From Oscillospiraceae bacterium (GTDB taxonomy: Bacteria > Bacillota > Clostridia > UBA1381 > UMGS1253), in assembly GCA_015068725.1 (NCBI GenBank), contig SVKA01000008.1:1-60533 (forward strand): a stretch of 60,533 bases of DNA, written 5' to 3'. The position numbers and the translations under genes are program-made. Shown here one piece after another: positions 1 through 7,347 of the stretch (positions within the stretch are counted from its first letter, which is position 1; the number at the start of each line of letters is the position of its first letter). A model generated the notes under the pieces. The model worked only from the letters and a program-made list of their open reading frames with translations, was not told the origin of the DNA and did no database searches.

Positions 1-94
1 CAATAATCGCTTGAAAAAACTTTGAAAGCGGCTATTGGGCAGATGAGCCAAACGGGCAAAATCTGCGAAACTGTTTGCGAAAGGAGGTTTAGCT

Positions 95-196
95 ATGGGC
101 TGCTTCTTCAACGGATGTGGCGATGACAATGGTTGTAGCTGGATTATCTGGATAATCCTTATACTCATTGTACTTTGCTGCTGCTGCAACGACTAA
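95..196 (+). CDS. 33-residue Cys-rich membrane microprotein, unknown
   Basis: A strong AAGGAGG site at 81-87 lies eight bases before ATG 95, and the frame runs to TAA at 194-196. The peptide has three parts: a Cys/Gly/Asp-rich head with Cys at 3, 8 and 14, a hydrophobic Ile/Leu/Trp stretch at about residues 16-27 that can span a membrane, and four consecutive Cys just before the terminal Asn-Asp. A hairpin terminator follows about 100 bases downstream. Small Cys-rich one-helix proteins are common in Clostridia, but I do not recognise a named family and assign no function. The ribosome site and the non-random composition support a real gene; it is easily missed because of its length. Confidence 0.65.
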   Translation: MGCFFNGCGDDNGCSWIIWIILILIVLCCCCND

Positions 197-299
197 ACAC
201 CTGCTATATGACAATACTTAGGTAAAAGGACACAAGGCTCGTCCATAGCAAAAAGCCGCCTCTTGCAAACAATTATAACGGCAGGCTTTGAGCAAAAAC

Positions 300-328
300 G
301 CCGTCGGAAATTTTTCCGGCGGCATTTT
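300..328 (+). terminator. Rho-independent terminator after the microprotein
   Basis: A 10-bp stem pairs 300-309 with 314-323 (one G-T pair), with a four-base loop, and is followed by ATTTTCTT. It lies about 100 bases after the microprotein stop codon. Confidence 0.6.
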
Positions 329-341
329 CTTGTAAATAAAA

Positions 342-371
342 CAGCACCCATAAAAATGGGTGCTGAATTTT
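342..371 (-). terminator. Terminator of the rplM-rpsI operon
   Basis: A perfect 10-bp inverted repeat (342-351 with 356-365) lies about 30 bases downstream of the rpsI stop. It is flanked by T-runs on both strands, so it could also stop rightward transcription. Confidence 0.75.
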
Positions 372-396
372 TTCGATGTAATCTGTAAATAACCGA

Positions 397-792
397 TTAA
401 CGTTTGCTAAACTGTGGAGCACGACGAGCTGCTTTGAGGCCGTACTTCTTTCTTTCCTTCATTCTCGGGTCACGTGTGAGGTAACCAGCCTTCTTAAGTA
501 CTGCTCTGAACTCAGAATCAGCCTCAAGTAGTGCGCGTGCAATACCATGACGGATTGCGCCTGCCTGACCTGTGAAACCACCGCCTGTAACAGTTGTTAT
601 AACATCAAACTTTGCATCTGTTTTAGTAGCTGTCAAAGGCTGACGTACAATAACCTTCAATGTTTCAAGACCAAAATAATCGTCAATATCTCTTTTGTTG
701 ATAGTTATATTACCTGTGCCGGGTACAAGACGTACTCTCGCAACGGATTTCTTTCTTCTGCCGGTACCATAAAATACTGTTTTATCTGCCAT
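397..792 (-). CDS. rpsI: 30S ribosomal protein S9
   Basis: Ribosomal protein S9 of the small subunit head, whose C-terminal tail reaches the P-site tRNA. The protein shows the family N-terminus [13 protein letters not shown] and the invariant tail ending QFSKR. I start it at ATG 792 (131 residues, the normal size): the GGAGG site directly abuts an upstream ATG at 801 but stands at good distance from 792. It lies 18 bases behind rplM, the standard rplM-rpsI arrangement, and shares its promoter. Confidence 0.97.
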   Translation of the reverse strand: MADKTVFYGTGRRKKSVARVRLVPGTGNITINKRDIDDYFGLETLKVIVRQPLTATKTDAKFDVITTVTGGGFTGQAGAIRHGIARALLEADSEFRAVLKKAGYLTRDPRMKERKKYGLKAARRAPQFSKR

Positions 793-809
793 TTTCGTCA
801 TCCTCCTTC

Positions 810-1247
810 TTATTTAATCTCGCCTGTCCATACTTCGGGCTTCTGTGCCGCATTTTCATGCTCGCTGCCCTTGTATACACGAAGTCTTTTTAGTGCATGT
901 GCACCGATTGTGTTGTGAGGAAGCATTCCCTCAATGGCCATGTACATAGCCTTATCGCTGTTCTCAACCATAAGCTTCTTGTACTTAATCTCCTTAAGGC
1001 CGCCCATCCAACCGGTGTGGTAATAACGCACCTTGTTGTCAAGCTTCTTTCCTGTAAGGATTGCCTTGTCTGTGTTTAGAATGATAACATGGTCACCACA
1101 ATCAACGTGAGGAGTAAAAGTAGGAAGATGCTTTCCTCTCAATATGCTCGCTGCTGTTGAAGCAACTCTGCCAAGCGGCTTGTCAGTTGCATCTATGATA
1201 TACCATTTTCTGCTAATTTCGCTGCTTTTTGCCATATAGCTACTCAT
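810..1247 (-). CDS. rplM: 50S ribosomal protein L13
   Basis: Ribosomal protein L13, an early assembly protein of the large subunit. The 145-residue product carries the family motifs [16 protein letters not shown] near the N-terminus, GDHVIILN in the middle and LRVYKGSEH near the C-terminus. AAGGAGG stands seven bases before ATG 1247. It is the first gene of the rplM-rpsI operon, read from a consensus promoter at 1313-1341. The 65-base leader could hold an autoregulatory L13 site, but I cannot identify one. Confidence 0.97.
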   Translation of the reverse strand: MSSYMAKSSEISRKWYIIDATDKPLGRVASTAASILRGKHLPTFTPHVDCGDHVIILNTDKAILTGKKLDNKVRYYHTGWMGGLKEIKYKKLMVENSDKAMYMAIEGMLPHNTIGAHALKRLRVYKGSEHENAAQKPEVWTGEIK

Positions 1248-1312
1248 TTTTCTACCTCCTTAAATAGTTGCTTATATTAAAAAAATAAGCCGTCAATTAA
1301 TTACCATATGAT

Positions 1313-1341
1313 ATTTTAATACAAGAGTTAATTTTTGTCAA
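1313..1341 (-). promoter_or_regulatory. Sigma-A promoter of rplM-rpsI
   Basis: On the minus strand TTGACA (1341-1336), a 17-base spacer and TAAAAT (1318-1313) stand about 65 bases before the rplM start. Confidence 0.8.
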
Positions 1342-1455
1342 CACTTTTTTCTTATTTTTTTAATTTGTTCAAACCAATCTCCGTTTTTCTCTTGTTTTCT
1401 CTTTTTTTCTCGCTGATACTCGTTTCCCATTTTCACTTTTTTATGCAAAAATCAA

Positions 1456-1487
1456 GCCTGGGCATCAATTTTTAATCGTGCACAGGC
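1456..1487 (-). terminator. Terminator of greA
   Basis: Arms GCCTGTGC and GCCCAGGC pair with one mismatch and are followed on the minus strand by TTGATTTTT, just downstream of greA. Confidence 0.6.
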
Positions 1488-1511
1488 ATAATTTTTAAAA
1501 AAATTCGGTTC

Positions 1512-1991
1512 TTATCGATTAATTTCAAGTATTTTAAACTGAATTTTTCCCGCAGGAGCATCTACATCAACGATATCTCCTACTTTTTTGCCGATAAGTG
1601 CTTTTCCGACAGGCGACTCATAAGAAAGTCTGTTTTGCGACGGGTCTGCCTCGGAGCTTCCGACAATCGAATACTCCTCTTCATCCTCAAACTCAACATC
1701 CAAAAGCTTTACACGCGTTCCTATTCCCACAGCGTCTGTGCTGATAGCACTTTCGTCAACCACTCTTGCAAGCTTGAGCATACCTTCAATCTGAGCAATT
1801 CTTGCCTCTACCTGAGCCTGCTCATTTTTTGCCTCATCATATTCGGAATTTTCAGACAAATCCCCAAAGGCCAATGCCTGCTTTATTTTTTCTGCAACTT
1901 CCTTGCGGCGAACAACCTTGAGTTGTTCAAGCTCACTTTCAAGCTTTGAAAGTCCCTCTGCAGTCATTAAAATTTCCTTTGCGTTCTCCAT
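1512..1991 (-). CDS. greA: Transcription elongation factor GreA
   Basis: GreA enters the RNA polymerase secondary channel and stimulates cleavage of backtracked transcripts. The 159-residue protein has the usual N-terminal coiled coil (about 1-77) with the tip motif [16 protein letters not shown] at about 43-58, and a C-terminal FKBP-like domain with the conserved [20 protein letters not shown] site lies eight bases before ATG 1991. It has its own promoter and terminator, so it appears monocistronic. Confidence 0.97.
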   Translation of the reverse strand: MENAKEILMTAEGLSKLESELEQLKVVRRKEVAEKIKQALAFGDLSENSEYDEAKNEQAQVEARIAQIEGMLKLARVVDESAISTDAVGIGTRVKLLDVEFEDEEEYSIVGSSEADPSQNRLSYESPVGKALIGKKVGDIVDVDAPAGKIQFKILEINR

Positions 1992-2026
1992 AACACAAAT
2001 CCTCCAAACCCTTGCCCCATATTAAA

Positions 2027-2055
2027 GCAATATATTTTTAAAAAGAATTCGTCAA
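2027..2055 (-). promoter_or_regulatory. Probable promoter of greA
   Basis: On the minus strand TTGACG (2055-2050), 17 bases, then TATTGC (2032-2027), about 35 bases before the greA start. The -10 box is weak. Confidence 0.5.
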
Positions 2056-2102
2056 ACAAAACTTATAATGTCCCATACAATTCATATATTATACTATTCG
2101 GC

Positions 2103-2987
2103 TTACGGTTTGTCAAGATTTTTGTGCGGCTTGTATAAAACTTTTTTAAATTTGCAGCCTATATTTTCAAGTTCCGTATAAATATTGTCTGTTCTTGCAA
2201 TATTTACATCGCAGCAATCAAACAAAAATTCTACACACCTTTGATGGCAAATTCCAAAATAATCCATCAATACATTAAGCCCGAACGGCAAAGAAAACTC
2301 TATCGTATTTTTGCACCGAAACGCATACTGTCCGCTTTCATCTATTATGACGGCTTGTTCATTCAAAACAGGATTTGGCGTTTTGTCAAAAGTAACCACT
2401 ATGTCAAACAAGTTAAGCTCTGACGAATTTTTAGACACCTTTGCCGAAAGCCCCATATCAGCATATAACCTGTCCGCATATTTTACAGCCTCATCTGCAT
2501 CATTGGTGCAAAGCGTAAGATATTTAAATTCTGTAGAGAGCCTTTCTATGCTTTTGTAGCTATACTCGTCAAAGCGGCTATGCCATATAGCCGCCGACGA
2601 GGAAGATATGTCAATGCCCTTTTGGTTTGCGCACCAAAGCACAACATCACGCAAAAGCAAATTGAAAAGCCGTGTTCCCGTCGGCACCTTAAAGTGCCTG
2701 AAAAATTTTTCGCACGGAAAAAAATCAAGAACCTCATCTGTAAGATATACACTCTCTATGCCATTTTTTTCAAGCGAGCGCACACATTTGTCTATGACAG
2801 AATTTATCTTTTTTTCACTATACTCACAAGCCTCGCCTACACTGCAGCCTATTGTGTATATACAAATCGGATGCGTAGCGCAAATCACCTCTGTATAGGA
2901 TATTTTGTTTCTTTTTGGCTTGATTTTATCCCAAAACGAAGTATTTTTGCCATCATTTTTTTCAAGCGTAACTATCGCACATTTCAT
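2103..2987 (-). CDS. Unknown 294-residue Cys-rich protein
   Basis: I do not recognise a family. The product is soluble-looking, with no signal peptide or membrane segment. It has many Cys (for example ICYTIGC-like text at about 43-53, and CHQRC and CCD near the C-terminus) and alternating helix and strand segments that could form a Rossmann-like fold, but no nucleotide motif is clear. ATG 2987 is preceded by AGGTGA. That ribosome site sits in the loop of a perfect 12-bp inverted repeat whose second arm contains the start codon (2979-3011). It lies 80 bases behind the SLH protein gene with no visible terminator between, so it may be the last gene of that run. Confidence 0.75.
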   Translation of the reverse strand: MKCAIVTLEKNDGKNTSFWDKIKPKRNKISYTEVICATHPICIYTIGCSVGEACEYSEKKINSVIDKCVRSLEKNGIESVYLTDEVLDFFPCEKFFRHFKVPTGTRLFNLLLRDVVLWCANQKGIDISSSSAAIWHSRFDEYSYKSIERLSTEFKYLTLCTNDADEAVKYADRLYADMGLSAKVSKNSSELNLFDIVVTFDKTPNPVLNEQAVIIDESGQYAFRCKNTIEFSLPFGLNVLMDYFGICHQRCVEFLFDCCDVNIARTDNIYTELENIGCKFKKVLYKPHKNLDKP

Positions 2988-3011
2988 ATGTCTTCACCTC
3001 ATATGAAATGT
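2979..3011 (-). repeat. Perfect 12-bp inverted repeat enclosing an SD site
   Basis: ACATTTCATATG at 2979-2990 and CATATGAAATGT at 3000-3011 are exact reverse complements separated by nine bases. On the minus strand the loop reads AGGTGAAGA, the ribosome site of the unknown gene, and the downstream arm contains its ATG (2987-2985). It could be an RNA hairpin controlling translation or a protein operator. Confidence 0.8.
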
Positions 3012-3067
3012 ATATGCACATAATTTTTTAAATATCTCCTGTTTTTAAATTTTTAATCCGCAAAATA

Positions 3068-5407
3068 TCAGTTGGCCTTATACGAAACCTTAATTACACG
3101 TACAATGCCGCCACTGTTTACCGATGCATCTGCCCAAAGCTCAACAGATAAAACTCTTGATGACAAAATATCGTTTTGCGACATAGTAACATATTCACGG
3201 CTTGTCGGGTCCATACGGTAAATCACAACATCCTCATCCATTTTGTATACCTCTGTACCGACCTTTATTCTGTTATAGTCTATCGCTGCAACAGAATTAC
3301 CGCTTCCCACCTTTGTAAGTGTAACCATAGAGCTTAGCGATTTTCCGCTCACCGAAATCTTTACAGGCGTGCCGACAGACTGAGAAAAGGCCGAATTTGT
3401 CGTATATTTTGTTTCCGTACCCCTGACATTCACAACATACGTTCCCGAAATACTGCTTGCATTGTTTTTAACATCTCTCGACGTAAGAATACCATACTGC
3501 GTATTTGAGTCGGATATATCATCAAAAAGTATTACGCCGATATCTCCAAACGCCGACGTTATGGCATACGCAATGACATCGCCTTTTTCAACAGATGCCT
3601 TCTTTATGTCCGAAAGCTCAAGCTTTTTAACCGAAATACTGCCATCGGCTGTCTTTGCCAAATCAAACAATGCCGCACCATCTGCGATTGTTTTTCCGTT
3701 AATTGTTTTATCATTTTTATCGATATATCCCGAAAGGTCATTTGTATGTACCTTTACAAGCGATATAACACCGCCGTCAAAGCTCATCTTTACAAGGCTT
3801 CCTTCATAATCGGAGTAATCCTTTTTTGCGGTGTAAGTATACATCTGTCCATCGGTCTGCATAACAGTAGCCTTCTGCACAAGCTTTCCTTTATCAGCCT
3901 CGTCGGTGCTTAGTTGACTGTCCGATGAAACAAGCACCGCATAGTCTAAAAGCAAATCATTCGAAACGTTTACAACACCTGCAATATCGCCGTTTTTGCC
4001 CAAAAGCAGTGTAATTCTGTCATTTATTTTAAAGCTCGACGCACTTTCATCAAGCTTTGACTGAGCAGCGCGCGTTTCAATCGCAAAGGTTTTTCCTCCA
4101 AGCTCAATTGACGTAACATTTGCCTTATTCGGCAGTGCCTTGTCATATGTGCCCGTAACCTTGTCAATATATACATCCATTATATTCGTAGTAGGATTAT
4201 AGTATATTACATCATTTCGTTTTATCTGCGAAAGTGATGCACTGTAGCCATCGCGGTAAACACGAAGTGTAGATGGGTCCTTAATCGTAATTCCCGATAT
4301 ACTTGTATCACCCTCACTCATATCGCGGCTTGCTATCACAGGCGTAATTTTTGTCGCGCCATCAAGCATAGCATATTCCCATACACCGTCATAGCTGCCT
4401 TTAAGGGTTACTACTGCGCCCGACTCAAAGTACTGCGCAAATGATGAGTAGTTTCCGCTTTTTCCTTCATAATACATTGTAAGATTTTTATCAAATGTAT
4501 ACTCAATCTCGCCTGTATCGGATATACACACATACTCGCCGTCGCCTACAGCCTTCTTTATTGTAAGTGTGTAGCTCGCCTGCTTTTGAGGAAGCGCAAG
4601 TATAATCCTTTTTTCATCATCAAGATATAGCTTTACAACACTTCCTATCATATCAAAAACGTCATTTGTGAGCGTTTTGTATGTTGCCTGTGATGTTTTT
4701 ATGCGGTCTGCCGAAAGCGATTTATCGTTTTCATACGACGAAATAAGCGTTACCTCGTCTATAACCTCATATCCAAAATTATCAATAAGCGTCTTTTTCG
4801 ATGCAGGAGTCGATGATTTCATCTCCGCTTCAAGTCCGCGGCCAAGCAAAATTGCGCAGTCGCCTCTCGTAATAGGTGTGTCATATCCATAATCAAGCGA
4901 ATCCGTAAGCCCCAAAGCCTGTGCCTTCTGGATATAATTGTCTGGCCAGAAATCACCGATATCATCGCCCGTATAACCAAGCATACGAAGCGTTACCGTT
5001 ACCGCCTGTGCAAAGGAAATATTTTCTTCTGGATGAAAGCTTCCGTCAGGATAGCCAAGAATAATTCCGTTTTTTGAAACATAATTTATGTATTTGACTG
5101 CCCAGTGGTCAGGTGCAACGTCCTTATATGAGCTTGCGCCCGAGGTTGATACGGTTTCACCCTGTTTATCCAAAACGCATACCGCAAGCTTTGCAAATTC
5201 GGCACGCGTAATATTATCATAGGGCCTGAGCGTTCCGTCGCCATCGCCCGAAAGTATACCAAGCGTGTTTAAAAGTTTTGCATACACCCAAAACGCAGCA
5301 TCATCGGAAACATCCGAAAACACGCTGCCTGCACTTACGCTTGCAGTAATGGAAAATGCCATGCACAGTGCAAGAAAAAGAGATATAATTTTTTTAGTAT
5401 TTTTCAC
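3068..5407 (-). CDS. Secreted SLH-domain surface protein
   Basis: A secreted cell-surface protein of about 779 residues. A signal peptide (about 1-28, Lys-rich start, hydrophobic core, cut near VSAG) is followed by three SLH repeats at about 30-75, 92-138 and 152-195, with typical GDGDGTLRPYDNITRAEFAK and YPDGSFHPEENISF motifs. SLH triplets bind pyruvylated wall polymers. The remaining 580 residues are beta-rich and unrecognised. The longest frame begins at GTG 5416, but AAAGGGTG sits at the right distance from GTG 5407, which I prefer. It follows the ABC permease by 40 bases with no terminator, so it may be cotranscribed with the transporter. Confidence 0.9.
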   Translation of the reverse strand: MKNTKKIISLFLALCMAFSITASVSAGSVFSDVSDDAAFWVYAKLLNTLGILSGDGDGTLRPYDNITRAEFAKLAVCVLDKQGETVSTSGASSYKDVAPDHWAVKYINYVSKNGIILGYPDGSFHPEENISFAQAVTVTLRMLGYTGDDIGDFWPDNYIQKAQALGLTDSLDYGYDTPITRGDCAILLGRGLEAEMKSSTPASKKTLIDNFGYEVIDEVTLISSYENDKSLSADRIKTSQATYKTLTNDVFDMIGSVVKLYLDDEKRIILALPQKQASYTLTIKKAVGDGEYVCISDTGEIEYTFDKNLTMYYEGKSGNYSSFAQYFESGAVVTLKGSYDGVWEYAMLDGATKITPVIASRDMSEGDTSISGITIKDPSTLRVYRDGYSASLSQIKRNDVIYYNPTTNIMDVYIDKVTGTYDKALPNKANVTSIELGGKTFAIETRAAQSKLDESASSFKINDRITLLLGKNGDIAGVVNVSNDLLLDYAVLVSSDSQLSTDEADKGKLVQKATVMQTDGQMYTYTAKKDYSDYEGSLVKMSFDGGVISLVKVHTNDLSGYIDKNDKTINGKTIADGAALFDLAKTADGSISVKKLELSDIKKASVEKGDVIAYAITSAFGDIGVILFDDISDSNTQYGILTSRDVKNNASSISGTYVVNVRGTETKYTTNSAFSQSVGTPVKISVSGKSLSSMVTLTKVGSGNSVAAIDYNRIKVGTEVYKMDEDVVIYRMDPTSREYVTMSQNDILSSRVLSVELWADASVNSGGIVRVIKVSYKAN

Positions 5408-5447
5408 ATATATCACCCTTTATGTTGTTATTTTAAAGCATATTATA

Positions 5448-6629
5448 TTATTCAAATCTGAGTGCCTCGATAGGATTAAGCTTTGATGCTTTGTTTGCAG
5501 GATAGAACCCAAAAAACAATCCCATCGCAACAGAAAATCCAAAGGCAACGATAATTGTTCCGACACTTGCCGTTGCACCTATTCCCAGAAGCGACCCGAG
5601 CGTCGTTCCAAGCCAGATGCCGAGCACAATTCCAATAATGCCTCCAAGGCAGCTTATCAGTGCCGACTCAATCAAAAACTGTGTAAGAATGTGGCTGCGT
5701 CTTGCGCCAATAGCCTTTCGTATACCGATTTCGCGCGTTCTTTCAGTAACCGACACAAGCATTATGTTCATTATGCCTATACCTGCAACCAAAAGCGATA
5801 TACCCGCAATTCCGCCAAGCATCGCCGTCATCGTTCCCATCGCTTCGTCAAGCGTTTCCATAAGCTCCTTCTGGTCAGTTATCGTATATGTATTGGAGCC
5901 GACAAATTTTTCACCAAGATAATCTTTAAGCTGTGCTTTTGCAGCTTCTGTCACCTCGTCATCTGCCGACTGCACCATATATGTACGTACAACGCCATTT
6001 CTTAGAAGACGTGTAGCAACGCTGTACGGAATAACAACCGCATCGTCCGCCGTCGATTCCTCACTGTCCTGAGTTTCCTTTAAGACACCTACAACGCTAA
6101 ACGGCGTGCCGTTGATTTTGATTTTTTGTCCGATAGGATTTGCACCGTCAAAAAGCTCATTAACAAGGTACGTTCCTATAACGACTACACGATTTCTGTT
6201 TGCAACATCAAGCGCACTTATATAGCGTCCGTCCGCAAGCTCTATGCCACGTATATCGGCATATTTTTCATTTGTTCCCGTAAGAGAGGTCGAATCGGTG
6301 TTTTTTGCGCCGTTTTTGACCATAATACCGCCGCCCGATACAACGGGCGCAACGCCTGAATAAAGCTCGGGAAAGGCATCTATAAATTCTACCATTTCAT
6401 CAGGGTCAAGCGTTTTGCTGCCCCTTCCCATTACATTTACAGTCAAAAGGTTTGTTCCTGCGCTGGCAATCTGCTCTGTTATCTGCGCCGTAGCGCCTTG
6501 TCCTATCGCCATAAGCGCAATTACAGAGCCTACACCGATTATGGAGCCAAGCATCGTAAGAACAGAGCGCATCTTGTTTCCCCATATACTCTTCATCGCC
6601 ATTTTAAACGGCTGTACTATATCTGTCAT
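5448..6629 (-). CDS. MacB/FtsX-type ABC transporter permease
   Basis: Membrane subunit of a MacB-type exporter. The 393-residue protein has one N-terminal TM helix (about 20-43), a large extracytoplasmic MacB_PCD domain (about 45-260) and three C-terminal TM helices (about 270-300, 325-350, 360-385), with the family text TREIGIRKAIGARR before the second TM segment. It overlaps the ATPase gene by four bases. With the adaptor and ATPase it should form a tripartite pump acting on envelope substrates or peptides; the substrate cannot be read from sequence. Confidence 0.93.
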   Translation of the reverse strand: MTDIVQPFKMAMKSIWGNKMRSVLTMLGSIIGVGSVIALMAIGQGATAQITEQIASAGTNLLTVNVMGRGSKTLDPDEMVEFIDAFPELYSGVAPVVSGGGIMVKNGAKNTDSTSLTGTNEKYADIRGIELADGRYISALDVANRNRVVVIGTYLVNELFDGANPIGQKIKINGTPFSVVGVLKETQDSEESTADDAVVIPYSVATRLLRNGVVRTYMVQSADDEVTEAAKAQLKDYLGEKFVGSNTYTITDQKELMETLDEAMGTMTAMLGGIAGISLLVAGIGIMNIMLVSVTERTREIGIRKAIGARRSHILTQFLIESALISCLGGIIGIVLGIWLGTTLGSLLGIGATASVGTIIVAFGFSVAMGLFFGFYPANKASKLNPIEALRFE

Positions 6630-7336
6630 ACAAGCTGCCCTCCCCCTGCTTTGGTTGCGCTCTCGGTATCAGCATCCGAGACAATTTCTCCGTCGGCAAT
6701 TCGTATAATTCGGTTTGCCTGCTTTGCAATATTGTTATCATGCGTAATAATTACTATCGTCTTTCCCTCGGCGTGTATTTCTTTTAGCATAGCCATAACC
6801 TCGATGCCGCTTTTTGAATCAAGCGCACCCGTAGGCTCGTCTGCAAGTATAAGCTGGGGCCTGCTTGAAAGCGCCCTCGCAATAGACACCCTTTGCTGCT
6901 GACCGCCCGAAAGCTCGCTCGGCTTATGATGCATTTTATCGCCAAGTCCCACTCTTTCAAGCGCCGTTTTCGCCATATGTCTGCGCTCGGTAGCAGAGTA
7001 TCCCGCATACGTGAGCGGAAGCTCGACATTTTCTATTGCATTAAGCCTTGGCAGCAAATTATACTGCTGAAATATAAAACCAAGCTTTTTATTTCGCAAA
7101 AGAGCAAGCTCGTTATCACTCATTTGGCTTATTTCCTGACCATCTATAAAGCATTTGCCCGAGGTCGGCGTATCAAGCGCACCTATCATATTCATTAAAG
7201 TAGATTTGCCCGAGCCTGACGGCCCGACAATCGCAACAAATTCGTGCTGCTTTATATGAAGCGAAACACCATTTAGCGCACGCACCTCTATATCACCCAT
7301 TTTGTATATTTTATACATTTCTTCTATTCTTATCAT
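6626..7336 (-). CDS. ABC transporter ATPase, MacB/LolD type
   Basis: ATP-binding subunit of the exporter. Walker A is GPSGSGKST, the signature LSGGQQQR, Walker B LILADEPT and the H-loop IITHD, all intact. The reading frame can begin at GTG 7351, overlapping the stop of the adaptor gene, but a GAGGTG site stands six bases before ATG 7336 and family members begin MIRIE or similar, so I use 7336 (236 residues). It is translationally coupled to the permease downstream. Confidence 0.95.
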   Translation of the reverse strand: MIRIEEMYKIYKMGDIEVRALNGVSLHIKQHEFVAIVGPSGSGKSTLMNMIGALDTPTSGKCFIDGQEISQMSDNELALLRNKKLGFIFQQYNLLPRLNAIENVELPLTYAGYSATERRHMAKTALERVGLGDKMHHKPSELSGGQQQRVSIARALSSRPQLILADEPTGALDSKSGIEVMAMLKEIHAEGKTIVIITHDNNIAKQANRIIRIADGEIVSDADTESATKAGGGQLV

Positions 7337-7347
7337 GCAGGCACCTC

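Noticed and set aside
547-918. Plus-strand 123-residue frame across rpsI and rplM
   Set aside because: It is the antisense shadow of two certain ribosomal genes, with no ribosome site.
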